Notes: generated by a model not told the origin, from the letters alone. A stretch of 64,000 nt of DNA from JANNBN01 sp963763885 (GCA_963763885.1 CAVXQD010000002.1:248001-312000); one strand, 5' to 3'; shown: positions 51,840 to 61,239, counted from the first letter of the stretch. A program made the numbers and translations.

Positions 51840-52643
51840 CTAGTACGTCGGCTTGATCCGGGGGTCGAACCGGGTGATCTCGTCGAATTGTTCGCCCATC
51901 GTCTTCACGATCAAGTCGAAGCAGTGCTTTCCGTGCGCAGCGTTTGCGCCCGTGGGGTCACCGATTACACCGAGTGGCAAGTGCCCGGCAGCGACATCAT
52001 CTGCGTGGTCGAAGTCATTGGACAGCCACCCAAACGCCACGCTGCCACCAAACCGCACGTGGCGGTTCTCAGCCAGATGCTCTGGTACTCGGCGCACTGC
52101 TGTAGAGAGGTCGACCAGGTCCGGGCGAACGTGCATCATCAGCGACGTCTCGTCGTGCCCGGCGTGGATGCTCATGCCGAGTTCGTTTCCTTCGTCGGTG
52201 TTCATCCACGGATGCATGAGGAAGGTGCGGAGACCGTGCCGCAAGCGAATGTCTCGAAGAGCTACCTGCAACAGCGCAGAGTTCCCGCCGTGTGCGTTGA
52301 CGAAGACGAGGGTGCGCGCCGGTGTCAGCGTGAGTGATCGTGCAAGGTCGTCAAGGATGGACAACATCGTTGTGGCCGAGAGCCAAAATGTGCCGGGCGC
52401 CCACGCGTGCTCGTTGGATTTGGTAAACGGAAGTGTGGGGAGCTGCCACAGGTCCAGCTGTTCGCCGAATGCGGCAACCGCAGCCGTGGTGGTGGCATCT
52501 GCCAGAACGAGGTCGGTTGAGACCGGCAGGTGAGGGCCATGCGCCTCGATGGCACCCAGCCCAAGCACGACCGCACTGTCAGGCGTGAGACGGTCGTGCA
52601 GGGTGTGTGCAGCGTGATCTGGAAGGAACCGGGAATCAGCCAT
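51840..52643 (-). CDS. Creatininase-family amidohydrolase
   Basis: A 267-aa metal-dependent amidohydrolase. LGAIEAHGPHLPVSTDLVLA holds the Glu/His/Asp metal ligands, followed by VFVNAHGGNSALL and MSIHAGHDETSLMM (His and Glu). The family includes creatininase, FAPy deformylase and MftE of mycofactocin processing. No mycofactocin genes are adjacent, so the substrate is open. ATG 52643 is preferred over GTG 52682. Divergent from the FAD oxidoreductase. Confidence 0.86.
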   Translation of the reverse strand: MADSRFLPDHAAHTLHDRLTPDSAVVLGLGAIEAHGPHLPVSTDLVLADATTTAAVAAFGEQLDLWQLPTLPFTKSNEHAWAPGTFWLSATTMLSILDDLARSLTLTPARTLVFVNAHGGNSALLQVALRDIRLRHGLRTFLMHPWMNTDEGNELGMSIHAGHDETSLMMHVRPDLVDLSTAVRRVPEHLAENRHVRFGGSVAFGWLSNDFDHADDVAAGHLPLGVIGDPTGANAAHGKHCFDLIVKTMGEQFDEITRFDPRIKPTY

Positions 52644-52719
52644 TGACCGAGGGTACTGGGCCAGGCCCAATTGTTTGCTCACTTAACTCATCGCCCGGCA
52701 GCGGTGACAAACTGAATCG

Positions 52720-54348
52720 ATGCAGGGTAACGGGACGGAATCCGCTGGCGTCATCATTATCGGAGGGGGCCACAACGGGTTGATATGTGCCACGTACTTG
52801 GCCAAGGCCGGGCTCGACGTCACCGTCATCGAAGCCAGGGCGTCGGTTGGGGGTAACGCGTCAACCGAGTCTGCTCTCGAAGGTGCACGGTTCAATATCT
52901 GCAACTGCGACCACACCATGATTCGCAGCACTCCCATTCTGGAGGAGTTGGGTCTTGCAAGCCATGGGCTTCGTTATGTTGATTCCCATCTGACACAGGT
53001 CAACGTGCACTGGGATGGTGGGCCGGCTTGGTACCTGTTCCACGACGTTGAGAAGACCATCGAATCAATACGACGTAGCTATCCCGCTGACGCCGAGAAC
53101 TATCGGAAATACGTTGCCGCAGCGACACCCATCGTGAAGACGGTCATCGATGTCGCAAACGCAACACCAACCCCCGGGTCGATCGTTGCGAAAGTGGCCC
53201 GACGTCCAAAGGGTGCCGCATCGTTGTTGTCCTGGTCGCGTCGCAGCGTCGGTGACGTCATGCGATCGTTCTTCACCACCGAAGCCTTGCGTGGCCCGGC
53301 CGTGACCACGGGGCCGGTGGTGTGGGGACTTGCACCAGAGTTTCCCGGTACCGGGCTCGGCGCAACGACGTACGCACTGCGCCACCAGGTGCTTTCGGGG
53401 CGTCCGGTGGGCGGAAGCGGATCGCTTCCCACTGCGCTCAGCAGTGCCTTTGCTCAGGCCGGTGGCCGAGTGCTCACCAACACCCGAGTTGCTCAAATTC
53501 TGTGTGAAGGTGACCGCGTTGTAGGTGTACGTACAGAAAGTGGTGACGAGATTCGTGCCGCCATTGTGGTCTGCGCAGCCGATCCCCGTGCGGCGTTGGT
53601 CGATTGGCTGACGGATGCTCCGCCGCAGGCCTCTGCGCTCATAGAGCGTTACCGGGCGCAACCGTGCCAAGACGGGTACGAATCCAAGATCGACGCGGTG
53701 ATCAACGGGCGGTACCGATTCCGTGCTGCCGACGACGCTGGTCTGGCGGCCGTTGGCCTGAGCGCAGACGAAGCAGCCCATGCCACAACCATCGTGTCGT
53801 TAAGCCTTGCTGACATCAGCGCTGCATTTGAACTGAAACAACAGGGACGCGTAGCGGAGAAGCCGATGTTCTTCGCCAACACTCCGTCGGTGAAAGACCG
53901 TTCCGTGGCCGCCGCTCTCGAAGCGAGCCAAGACATCTTCAGCATGGAGATCCTGTGGACTCCGTATGCCCTCCAAGGTGGCTGGGAGCAGAGCAAGGAA
54001 CCGCAGCGCTGGATGCAACGATTCGGTGACCTGGTCGACACCGATGGGTTCGCGTCGTTCGCGGACTCGGTTGATCGGTGGCGGCTGATGGGACCGCGAG
54101 AGTACGAGATGCAGTTCTCGATGGTGCGCGGATATGCACCGTCGTTCGCCGGTACTCCCATCACCACGCTGCTTGGCAAGGATCCAGAACTCACCCGCTA
54201 CGAGACGCCGGTTCGTGGGTTGTTCCTCACCGGCGCAGCAACGTTCCCGGGTGCTGGCATCTGGGGAGCATCGGGCCGCAACGCAGCCGCAGCAATCCTG
54301 CGTTCAGATGGTCGCACCGCAAAAGCGAGGGCAGCCGCAAGAAGCTAG
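52720..54348 (+). CDS. Phytoene-desaturase-like FAD-dependent oxidoreductase
   Basis: A 542-aa flavoprotein. The N-terminus VIIIGGGHNGLICATYLAKAGLDVTVIEARASVGGNAST is the FAD-binding beta-alpha-beta plus the ARASVGG motif of the carotenoid desaturase/RetSat group; GSGSLPTALSSAFAQAGGRVLTNTRVAQI is the second signature. It ends with the FAD-binding GLFLTGAATFPGAGIWGASGRNAAAAIL. The substrate is probably a hydrophobic polyene or sterol-like molecule. No carotenoid genes are adjacent. Confidence 0.86.
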   Translation: MQGNGTESAGVIIIGGGHNGLICATYLAKAGLDVTVIEARASVGGNASTESALEGARFNICNCDHTMIRSTPILEELGLASHGLRYVDSHLTQVNVHWDGGPAWYLFHDVEKTIESIRRSYPADAENYRKYVAAATPIVKTVIDVANATPTPGSIVAKVARRPKGAASLLSWSRRSVGDVMRSFFTTEALRGPAVTTGPVVWGLAPEFPGTGLGATTYALRHQVLSGRPVGGSGSLPTALSSAFAQAGGRVLTNTRVAQILCEGDRVVGVRTESGDEIRAAIVVCAADPRAALVDWLTDAPPQASALIERYRAQPCQDGYESKIDAVINGRYRFRAADDAGLAAVGLSADEAAHATTIVSLSLADISAAFELKQQGRVAEKPMFFANTPSVKDRSVAAALEASQDIFSMEILWTPYALQGGWEQSKEPQRWMQRFGDLVDTDGFASFADSVDRWRLMGPREYEMQFSMVRGYAPSFAGTPITTLLGKDPELTRYETPVRGLFLTGAATFPGAGIWGASGRNAAAAILRSDGRTAKARAAARS

Positions 54349-54364
54349 ATCGCGGTACGCGAAA

Positions 54365-54388
54365 CGTCCCGGGCCGAAGCCCGGGACG
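54365..54388. terminator. Perfect 10-bp hairpin between convergent genes
   Basis: CGTCCCGGGC (54365-54374) pairs with GCCCGGGACG (54379-54388) around a stable CGAA tetraloop, 17 bases after the oxidoreductase stop. The convergent ABC transporter operon ends at 54436, so it may act for both. Confidence 0.8.
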
Positions 54389-54411
54389 AAGTTCGGTTCT
54401 GCAAATGTCGT

Positions 54412-54426
54412 CCGGGGAATCCCCGG
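54412..54426. terminator. Second hairpin between convergent genes
   Basis: CCGGGG (54412-54417), AAT loop, CCCCGG (54421-54426), a perfect 6-bp stem. It lies ten bases before the end of the minus-strand binding-protein gene and forms a tandem terminator with the hairpin at 54365. Confidence 0.55.
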
Positions 54427-54435
54427 CGAGTCAGA

Positions 54436-55698
54436 TCAAGGAAGCTTGATAGTTGGGTCGATGAATTCGTTGGTGACGATGTCTGCAGCAGTAAGTGCTG
54501 CGTTGACCTCGCCGCCTTCCTTCTCGTAGATCGGCAATGCCTTCTGGATGAACGCATCCACCCGGGCGGTGTCGAACGAGCCGAGTGTGCCGTCAGGGCT
54601 GTTGGCAACAAGGCCGTCCTTCAGCTGATACTCAACCGAAGCAGTTGCTTGGCTGGCGGTGTACACCCAACCGGTGTTGTACTTCGTCACCAGGTCAAGG
54701 ATGAGGGTGTTGGCGGTTGCAGGGCTGGCAACGAAGTCACGCGCTGCACGCTGCACAACAGGGACCAAAGCCTTGAAACATTCCTTGTTGGCATCGAAGT
54801 CAGCGGTACGAACTGCGAGGGCAGCTGCGTAAGCGTCCCAGCCTGCGTCGTGAACGAGCTGGTACGCAACTGGCTTGCCCCACTCCTTCAGTTCCTTCTC
54901 GTAGAAGTAAGGCTCGGCCGAAGCGAAGCCCTGCTGAGCGGACTTGCCGTTGTCAGCGACCCAAGCAGAAGGCTCACCCTTGTACGAACCATCGATCTGG
55001 TCCTGGTTGATGATGCCTGCGCCGACCAGGTAGCTGAGGTACGCAGCTGGGCCGAACACGCGGATCTTGGTGTCCTTTGGAAGGTCTGCGATGGTCTTTG
55101 CATCGGGATACTTCTCTGGGTCCCACATGATGATCTGCGGGTTCTTGTTCAACGGGGCAACGATTGCCTTGGTTGGGAACTTGGTGTAACCCGACACTGC
55201 GTCATCGTTGGCAACGTAGGCCAAGAGAATTGTTGGGTCCTTGTACATCGTGGAGATGGGGGACTCGAAGCCGATTGCCGGGCCGCCGACGCGGATCTCG
55301 ATCTTGACGCCAGTGTCGGTGGTGCCGTCCATGAGCGGGCCGGTGACGCGCTTGGTGTCGGTGTCGATTGTTGGGTTGGCTCCAACCATCTGGTACAGCG
55401 CGCCGTGCTCTGCCTCAGGGTTCCAGTCGGTCTGGATGCTGATGGTTGCAGGGCACACGCTGGCAAGCGATGCACCAGCTGCTGCTGCGGCGACGGTTGT
55501 CTCGGCTGCAGCTGCGACGGTGGTTTCCGTTGCGGTCTCGGCTGGAGTTGTTTCGGCTGGGGTGGTCTCTGCGACTACTTCAGTAACAGGGGCCTCGGTT
55601 GCAACCGTCGTGTCGACGGTCTCGGCGGCATCGCTGCCACAGGCTGCGAGGAACAATGCCCCGGCCAGTGGCAGAGCCAGCAGTGCTGACTTCTTCAT
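54436..55698 (-). CDS. ABC transporter substrate-binding lipoprotein (NMT1/TauA-like)
   Basis: A 420-aa binding protein. Signal peptide with lipobox FLAAC; Thr/Glu/Ala linker (VAETTPAETTPAETATETTV) before the ligand-binding domain: ISIQTDWNPEAEHGALYQMVG onward, resembling the NMT1/ThiY family for pyrimidines, thiamine precursors and sulphonates. ATG 55698 has aggaga upstream. The leader contains a GTGGT-rich tract (about 55715-55748). It is last in the minus-strand operon. The deaminase gene upstream suggests a heterocyclic ligand such as a pyrimidine. Confidence 0.88.
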   Translation of the reverse strand: MKKSALLALPLAGALFLAACGSDAAETVDTTVATEAPVTEVVAETTPAETTPAETATETTVAAAAETTVAAAAAGASLASVCPATISIQTDWNPEAEHGALYQMVGANPTIDTDTKRVTGPLMDGTTDTGVKIEIRVGGPAIGFESPISTMYKDPTILLAYVANDDAVSGYTKFPTKAIVAPLNKNPQIIMWDPEKYPDAKTIADLPKDTKIRVFGPAAYLSYLVGAGIINQDQIDGSYKGEPSAWVADNGKSAQQGFASAEPYFYEKELKEWGKPVAYQLVHDAGWDAYAAALAVRTADFDANKECFKALVPVVQRAARDFVASPATANTLILDLVTKYNTGWVYTASQATASVEYQLKDGLVANSPDGTLGSFDTARVDAFIQKALPIYEKEGGEVNAALTAADIVTNEFIDPTIKLP

Positions 55699-55802
55699 CA
55701 AGTGGTCTCCTAGGAGTGTGGTGGTGTGGTGGTAGTGGTGGTACTGGTGCGGCGGGAATTTGCAGGTGAAACGATGAGAGCTGTGTTGCGGTGCAGCGCC
55801 TG

Positions 55803-56666
55803 TCAGCGCTTGGTGGTGTTCCAGCGACCCACGAACACTCGCTCGAGTGCTGCGAAGATTGCGAAGAAGCCGAGTCCAAGGACAGCGGCCATCACGATGC
55901 AGGCCCACGTAGCTGGCCCGTTGAGCCGGGAGTTGTAGACGTCGACCTGTTGGCCGAGGCCCGCCTCGCCAGCACGAAAGAACACGTCACCGACGATGGC
56001 ACCGATGACGGCAAGACCCGCAGAAATGCGGAACCCTGCGAAGACCGCCGGAGAGGCTGCGGGTAACTGCAGCTTGACGAGGCGAGTCCACCGGCTGGCA
56101 CCGTGGAGCGTGAACAGGTCGTGGAACCCGTTGTCCACTCCGGTGATGCCAAACAGCGTGTTGGACAGAATAGGAAAGATGGTGATGATGACCGTTACCA
56201 GGATACGCGGGGCCTGGCTGTAGCCCATCACGGCGCCGATCAGCGGCGAGATGGTGAGAATTGGGATGGCTTGCAATGCAACCAGGTATGGCCACAACGA
56301 GAACTCCAGCCACTTGGCCATGCTCATCACGACAGCGGTGAGGACACCCAGCACGATGGCTATGGCCAAACCTGCAACAGCCACCTTGATGTCCAGCCAC
56401 GTGGCTTTGAAGACCGCGTTGCGAATAACGGGGACGCCGTCATTGGTCTTGAACAGGAACGCCTTGGTGATGATGCGGTGCGGTGGCGGCAGTACGAATC
56501 GTTTGTACGGCGCAAGCAGGAGCCGGCCGCCGTACCACATGGCCATTACGAGACCGAAGACCATCACCGGCCCGATGACCTTGATGGGCCGGAATGGTTC
56601 TTTGGTTGCTTGCGGGACGTCGCGCTCGACGCGCGCGATCTCGGTGAGCAACTGCGTATCGGTCAT
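55803..56666 (-). CDS. ABC transporter permease (TauC/SsuC type)
   Basis: A 287-aa permease with about six membrane segments starting near residue 28 (VIGPVMVFGLVMAMWYGGRLLL). The EAA-like loop reads LFTLHGASRWTRLVKLQLPAASPAVFAGFRISAGLAVIGAIVGD. Its ATG overlaps the stop of the ATPase gene by 4 bp. It forms the membrane channel of the importer. Confidence 0.9.
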   Translation of the reverse strand: MTDTQLLTEIARVERDVPQATKEPFRPIKVIGPVMVFGLVMAMWYGGRLLLAPYKRFVLPPPHRIITKAFLFKTNDGVPVIRNAVFKATWLDIKVAVAGLAIAIVLGVLTAVVMSMAKWLEFSLWPYLVALQAIPILTISPLIGAVMGYSQAPRILVTVIITIFPILSNTLFGITGVDNGFHDLFTLHGASRWTRLVKLQLPAASPAVFAGFRISAGLAVIGAIVGDVFFRAGEAGLGQQVDVYNSRLNGPATWACIVMAAVLGLGFFAIFAALERVFVGRWNTTKR

Positions 56667-57457
56667 TTGGCGGCGACCTTGATTGTGCTGGCGCCGGTGG
56701 TCGTTGGCGCCGATGCCCCAGTTACGTATGCCGAGTGCAACGCATCGTTGACAGCACCGGTGAGCCGAGCGAACTCTGGCGTGTACCGGATGGAGTCAGT
56801 GCGGGGGTATTCGAAGGGCACGCTGAACTCTGCGATGAGACGGCCCGGGCGGGCTGACATCACCAGGACACGGGTGGACAAGTACACCGCTTCAGAGATG
56901 GAGTGCGTGATGAACAAACCGGCGAACTGATTGCGCACGAACAACTGCATCAGTTCGGTGTTGAGACGGTCTCTGGTGATCTCGTCGATAGCGCCAAACG
57001 GTTCGTCGAACAGAAAGACCTTGGGGTTAAGCGTGAGCGACCGCGCCAACGACGCACGCATCTTCATTCCGCCGGAAAGCGATTTGGGGAACTTCTTCTC
57101 GAAGCCCTTTAGACCAACAAGCTCGATGGCTTCAGCGGCGAGCCGTGCAGCTTCTGCTTTTGGCATTTTGTGCAGTTCTGCGAACAGTTCGACGTTGCGT
57201 TGCACGGTCCGAAACGGCAGCAGCGTTGCGTCCTGAAACACGTAACCGATGGAGCTGCGATCCACCTCGATAGACCCGCCAGTGATGTCCATGAGACCCG
57301 ATGCCATCTTGAGCAACGTGGACTTACCGCAGCCCGACGGCCCAATGATGGACACGAACTCCCCCGAGGCTACGGAGAAAGTGACGTTGTCTACCGCGTG
57401 GGTTCCATCTGGAAAGACGCGGGAGACGTCGTTAAAGCTGATCTGCGGTACAGACAT
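56663..57457 (-). CDS. ABC transporter ATP-binding protein (TauB/SsuB type)
   Basis: A 264-aa ATPase. Walker A GPSGCGKST, Q-loop IGYVFQDATLLPF, signature LSGGMKMRASLARSL, Walker B VFLFDEPFGAID, H-loop FITHSISEAVYLS. Energises uptake with the adjacent permease and binding protein. ATG 57457 is chosen (aagg upstream); the frame is open to 57475. Confidence 0.93.
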   Translation of the reverse strand: MSVPQISFNDVSRVFPDGTHAVDNVTFSVASGEFVSIIGPSGCGKSTLLKMASGLMDITGGSIEVDRSSIGYVFQDATLLPFRTVQRNVELFAELHKMPKAEAARLAAEAIELVGLKGFEKKFPKSLSGGMKMRASLARSLTLNPKVFLFDEPFGAIDEITRDRLNTELMQLFVRNQFAGLFITHSISEAVYLSTRVLVMSARPGRLIAEFSVPFEYPRTDSIRYTPEFARLTGAVNDALHSAYVTGASAPTTTGASTIKVAAK

Positions 57458-57520
57458 CCGTGACACCTTACGCAATCGTGAACCCCCCTGCGGCTGGGCT
57501 CCCGCCTGTTCATACGCTTG

Positions 57521-58744
57521 TCACAAAACAGATTGACTGACCGTGGTCTGTGAGACGAGGCGGCCGGATTTCCATACTCGGCGGTGCTGGTCGCCTCGGG
57601 CGATCGCATCGGCCAGGTCCGAGCCCCGGAGCGAGACGAGATCTGCACGGTGGCCCACCGCCAGAAGGGGGGCGGGCCGACCCATTGCCTGGTGCGCCTT
57701 ACCCGTGACCGCGTCCCATGCTTCGTGTGGGAGTAGGTGCCCGGCCATGACCATCAGTGCTGCGGTCTCGGTTGGATCGTGGCGGCCCATGGAGTTAAAA
57801 GGATCGCGGACGTTGTCGGCACCGGCCGCGACGTTGACTCCGGCCTTGCGAAGCGTGTGGATCGCCGTGAGACCTCGAGGCGGGGCGACCGAATGGTCTC
57901 GCGACTGGAGGAAGAGGTTGGTTTGTGGCAGGGCAATGACGGAGATGCCTGCTGCTGCGACCATCGCAGACGTGTCGGCTTGGCGAGCGACTTCCTGCAC
58001 TCCCAGGCTGCAGCAATGGCTGGCCACCGCTCCGCCGGTGTAACCCGTTGCCATGATGCGTTCTGCAAGGTACCGAAGATCCTCGGACCCGGGGTCCAGG
58101 TTTTCGTCGGTGTGAAGATCGATGTCCCTACCTTCGCGTCCTGCAAGGTCGAGCGCAAGGTCGGTTGCCTGGCTGGCGACGATGTCGAGGTGCGGACACC
58201 CGCCGACGATGACGGATGGGTCCATCATCACGCTTGCGCGAAGCAGCCTGCGGTTCGTCTCGTTGTCAGCGCTGACCCACCCGGTGAGTGAGACGACCTG
58301 TACATCGCACAACGAGGCCACGTCGGCGCGTACCTGGAGGAGCGCTTCCATCGCGGCGAGGTCGATGCCCTCGTGCACATTGACATGCGTTCTCACGGCG
58401 GTAATGCCCGAGGCCACCAGTTCGTGCACCGCCACCGTTGCGCGTCGCACCATGTCGGCGACCGTCAGCGACGGAAAGAAATCCGTCCACCCCCGGACAG
58501 CCCCCAAGAGGTCGCCTTTCGGGTTAGCAACCAGTTGCGCAGTGAGGACCTTGTCAAGGTGGGCGTGAGGTTCCGCTGGGGCGACAACAAGCAAGTCTCC
58601 GTCGAGGTCGACGGAGCCAGGTCGTGGGAACTGTCCAGGTGGTGGTTTCTCGACGTTGGTAATCAACCCGCTGAGCGGGTCAACCTCAACGTTGATCGCG
58701 ACGCCGTCGAGGTCCCGCGCGTTGGTGATCCAAAACAGAGCCAC
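57521..58744 (-). CDS. Cytosine-deaminase-like amidohydrolase
   Basis: A 407-aa amidohydrolase of the CodA group. Metal and catalytic motifs: VAPAEPHAHLDK, DIDLHTDENLDP (His and Glu), VASHCCSL (His) and AAGADNVRDPFNSMGRHDP (Asp). The group deaminates cytosine, isoguanine, isocytosine and related rings; some act on creatinine-like or triazine compounds. In an operon with an ABC importer and a luciferase-type monooxygenase, so it likely acts on an imported N-heterocycle. Confidence 0.88.
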   Translation of the reverse strand: MALFWITNARDLDGVAINVEVDPLSGLITNVEKPPPGQFPRPGSVDLDGDLLVVAPAEPHAHLDKVLTAQLVANPKGDLLGAVRGWTDFFPSLTVADMVRRATVAVHELVASGITAVRTHVNVHEGIDLAAMEALLQVRADVASLCDVQVVSLTGWVSADNETNRRLLRASVMMDPSVIVGGCPHLDIVASQATDLALDLAGREGRDIDLHTDENLDPGSEDLRYLAERIMATGYTGGAVASHCCSLGVQEVARQADTSAMVAAAGISVIALPQTNLFLQSRDHSVAPPRGLTAIHTLRKAGVNVAAGADNVRDPFNSMGRHDPTETAALMVMAGHLLPHEAWDAVTGKAHQAMGRPAPLLAVGHRADLVSLRGSDLADAIARGDQHRRVWKSGRLVSQTTVSQSVL

Positions 58745-58757
58745 GGATTACTTCGGC

Positions 58758-59978
58758 TTACTGCGGCAACGTGAACGAAGGCGACTGGGATGGAGGTGTA
58801 AGTGGTGTGAGTGCGAGACCAGCACCCGGCAGCACTTCCTCTGCCCACATATGAATCTGTTCGGTCATCTGCTGGCGGGACAACCCGGGGAGATCGAGAA
58901 ACAGGCAGAGGTGCTCTACGCCGAAGCGTTCGCGGTACATCGAAACAATGTCGATGCAATCTTGCACCGAGCCGATGGCTGCGACTTGCTGCTCAAAAGA
59001 ATCTTCCAACGACGGCTGAACGCCGAATGCCAGTTTATTGCCGTCGGCACCCTTGTAATTGGTGAAGCGGCCGTACGGAGCCAAGAAGCGGGTGAACTCG
59101 TCGTGGCCGTTGCGGGCAGTTGACCACGCTGCTTCACGGGTCTTGCCCGCATGCGCGTTGAGTACCAGCACCTTGTTTTCGCCAGGGCGGAGCGAGGTGC
59201 CGTGCGCTTCGTTGTACGTGTCGGTGTAATGCTGCCAGCGCGGAGCCATGAGGTCTGGATGCATCAGCCAATACACGCCGCGGTGCCCGGCGCGAGGAAC
59301 GTATTCCATGGTCTCACCGCTGGTGACAGGTTGGTAGATAGGTACCTGGCGGGTGACCTTTGGGACAAGCGTCAACTCGGTGACCGTTGCACCCCGGTCA
59401 GGGATGCCGGTCGGAGGGAACTGGTAATGCTTACCGGTGTAAGAGAAGCGTTCGTTGTACCAAGCAGTTTTGATGACCTCCATCGCCTCTTCGAACTGCT
59501 CTCGGTTGAACGCATCGTCCTTGGCACTCATGTCGTTGTCGCCACTGGCAACACGAGATCCGAGTGTCATTGCTTCGCGTGGCACGGTGCCTCGACCGAC
59601 GCCGAACTCCATGCGGCCGCCGGTGAGGATGTCTGCCATCGCAAAGTCTTCGGCGAGTCGCAGTGGATGCCACTGCGGAACCACGTTGAACATCTGTCCC
59701 ATTCGGATGCGCTGCGTGTGCTGGGCCATCGCCATGCCAAACAGCACCAGGTTGGGAGTGACTTCGTAACCCTCGTACTGGAAGTGGTGCTCTGTGAACC
59801 ACATGCAGTTGAAGCCGGCCGAATCTGCCGCTTTGGCCCACGCTGCGAGATTCTCGTAACAGGCGATGTAGTCCTGTTGGAAGTATCTGCGATCCGTGGG
59901 GGCAGGCCCGACGTTGCCCGCGTCGGGCATCGGGACGGTGCCGAAGAAGTTGAGGTCGCAGCGAAAGGGGGCGGTCAT
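58758..59978 (-). CDS. LLM-class flavin-dependent monooxygenase
   Basis: A 406-aa bacterial-luciferase-like oxidoreductase. GFNCMWFTEHHFQYEGYEVTPNLVLFGMAMAQHTQRIRMGQMFNVVPQWHPLRLAEDFAMADILTGGRMEFGVGRG is the classical LLM core. The family includes RutA (uracil ring-opening), alkanesulphonate and EDTA/NTA monooxygenases. It is the first gene of the minus-strand operon, 13 bp from the deaminase, so a role opening a nitrogen heterocycle is plausible. The flavin reductase partner is not in the cluster. Confidence 0.88.
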   Translation of the reverse strand: MTAPFRCDLNFFGTVPMPDAGNVGPAPTDRRYFQQDYIACYENLAAWAKAADSAGFNCMWFTEHHFQYEGYEVTPNLVLFGMAMAQHTQRIRMGQMFNVVPQWHPLRLAEDFAMADILTGGRMEFGVGRGTVPREAMTLGSRVASGDNDMSAKDDAFNREQFEEAMEVIKTAWYNERFSYTGKHYQFPPTGIPDRGATVTELTLVPKVTRQVPIYQPVTSGETMEYVPRAGHRGVYWLMHPDLMAPRWQHYTDTYNEAHGTSLRPGENKVLVLNAHAGKTREAAWSTARNGHDEFTRFLAPYGRFTNYKGADGNKLAFGVQPSLEDSFEQQVAAIGSVQDCIDIVSMYRERFGVEHLCLFLDLPGLSRQQMTEQIHMWAEEVLPGAGLALTPLTPPSQSPSFTLPQ

Positions 59979-60026
59979 ATCTCGATGTTAGGTAACTCCC
60001 ATGACGAGGCGTGAATGAAGTTCTGT

Positions 60027-60053
60027 GAACGTTCTGCCAACTCTGTGCGTACC
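60027..60053 (+). promoter_or_regulatory. Possible ECF-type promoter before the secreted-repeat gene
   Basis: gaacgt (60027-60032) and cgtacc (60048-60053) are separated by 15 bases, resembling the GAAC...CGT pattern of ECF sigma promoters. The ECF sigma gene lies one gene downstream. By-eye match only. Confidence 0.25.
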
Positions 60054-60099
60054 AGTAGTCGTCTCGGTCACTCGGCCGAAGAACACATAGGAGAAAGCC

Positions 60100-60600
60100 A
60101 TGATTCGTTCACTCGCCGTCCGTCGGTTGGTTGCTGGAGCTGCGATCGTCGCGGCAACTGTCGGTGCTCTTGCAATGGGCGCGGGCCCAGCGGAAGCCCA
60201 AAGCACCAGCACCACCACTGCAGGGAAGACCCTGAAGTTGGGCGTCGCCTCCACAAAGTTGGGCGACATCATCGTGGACGGCAGCGGAATGTCGCTCTAC
60301 ATGTTCGCCCCAGACCGCTACAACGTGTCCGTCTGTGAAGGTCAGTGCTTGGCAGCGTGGCCACCGGTGATGCTGCCAGCAGGTCGGAGTACGTCGGATG
60401 TGGAACTCAGCGGGGGGCTTCGCAAGTCGAAGCTGGGTGTGGCGATGCGCGAAGACGGTTCCCGTCAGCTCACCTACAACGGCTGGGCGCTGTATTACTG
60501 GTTCCGTGATGCAAAGGCAGGCGACGTCAACGGCCAGTGGGTTAATAACATCTGGTGGGTGCTCAACGACGAGGGTGTTCCAAACACCAAGCGCTTGTGA
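60100..60600 (+). CDS. Secreted repeat-of-unknown-function protein (COG4315-type)
   Basis: A 166-aa exported protein. Signal peptide (LVAGAAIVAATVGALAMGAGPAEA), short Ser/Thr linker (QSTSTTTAGKTLKLG), then two copies of the secreted repeat: LGDIIVDGSGMSLYMFAPDRYNVSVCEGQCLAAWPPVM and the second with LTYNGWALYYWFRDAKAGDVNGQWVNNIWWVL. The family is extracellular with unknown role, often beside ECF sigma/anti-sigma pairs, as here. Ribosome-binding site aggaga before ATG 60100. Confidence 0.85.
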   Translation: MIRSLAVRRLVAGAAIVAATVGALAMGAGPAEAQSTSTTTAGKTLKLGVASTKLGDIIVDGSGMSLYMFAPDRYNVSVCEGQCLAAWPPVMLPAGRSTSDVELSGGLRKSKLGVAMREDGSRQLTYNGWALYYWFRDAKAGDVNGQWVNNIWWVLNDEGVPNTKRL

Positions 60601-60657
60601 TGGTTCAGTAGTTGTATCCGGTGTCCACGGTCCGTCTGAAGGTAGGAAAGGTTGACG

Positions 60658-61239
60658 ATGTCGCGTAACCGCTCAATTCGTACGATTCCTGCTGTGACGG
60701 CCGCGGACGTCGACGATCTCCGGGTTCTCTACGACCTTCACGGAGCGGAAATTTTTCGATTCTGCTTTCGGTTGGTCGGCGATCGTGGGCTTGCCGAAGA
60801 AGCAGTGCAGGAGACGTTTTTGCGTGCTTGGCGTGCACACGAACGATGGGAAGCAAACCTCGGTTCCGTTCGCACCTGGCTGTATTCCATCGCCCGCAAC
60901 GTCTCCATCGACCTGTTGCGAGCCCGTTCGGTGCGGCCTCAACTGAACCGTTTTGTCGGCGCGTCTCACCGTCAGGGCGAAAAGACTGTGGACCTCACCG
61001 AACCGAGCGGTACAAGAGACGCATACGATGATCTCTTGGACGGTTGGATGCTTGAAGAAGGTCTGCGAAGACTCCGTGACGATCAACGCCATGCAATCGT
61101 CGAGACTTATGTCAAAGGACGTCCGTATGCGGACGTGGCACAAGAGCTTGGAGTTCCCGATGGAACAATCCGAACTCGGGTCTTCTACGGACTAAAAGCG
61201 TTACGACTCGCGCTCGAAGAAATGGGTTGGCATGTCTGA
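60658..61239 (+). CDS. ECF-family RNA polymerase sigma factor
   Basis: A 193-aa ECF sigma factor (SigK/SigL-like). Region 2 reads LYDLHGAEIFRFCFRLVGDRGLAEEAVQETFLRAWRAHERWEANLGSVRTWLYSIARNVSIDLLR; region 4 reads LRRLRDDQRHAIVETYVKGRPYADVAQELGVPDGTIRTRVFYGLKALR. Good ribosome-binding site (aggaaagg) before ATG 60658. Its last codons overlap the anti-sigma gene start by 8 bp. Probably controls the upstream secreted-repeat gene and itself. Confidence 0.93.
   Translation: MSRNRSIRTIPAVTAADVDDLRVLYDLHGAEIFRFCFRLVGDRGLAEEAVQETFLRAWRAHERWEANLGSVRTWLYSIARNVSIDLLRARSVRPQLNRFVGASHRQGEKTVDLTEPSGTRDAYDDLLDGWMLEEGLRRLRDDQRHAIVETYVKGRPYADVAQELGVPDGTIRTRVFYGLKALRLALEEMGWHV

Noticed and set aside
51840..52643. 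Mycofactocin MftE
   Set aside because: Same superfamily, but no mftA-D genes are adjacent.
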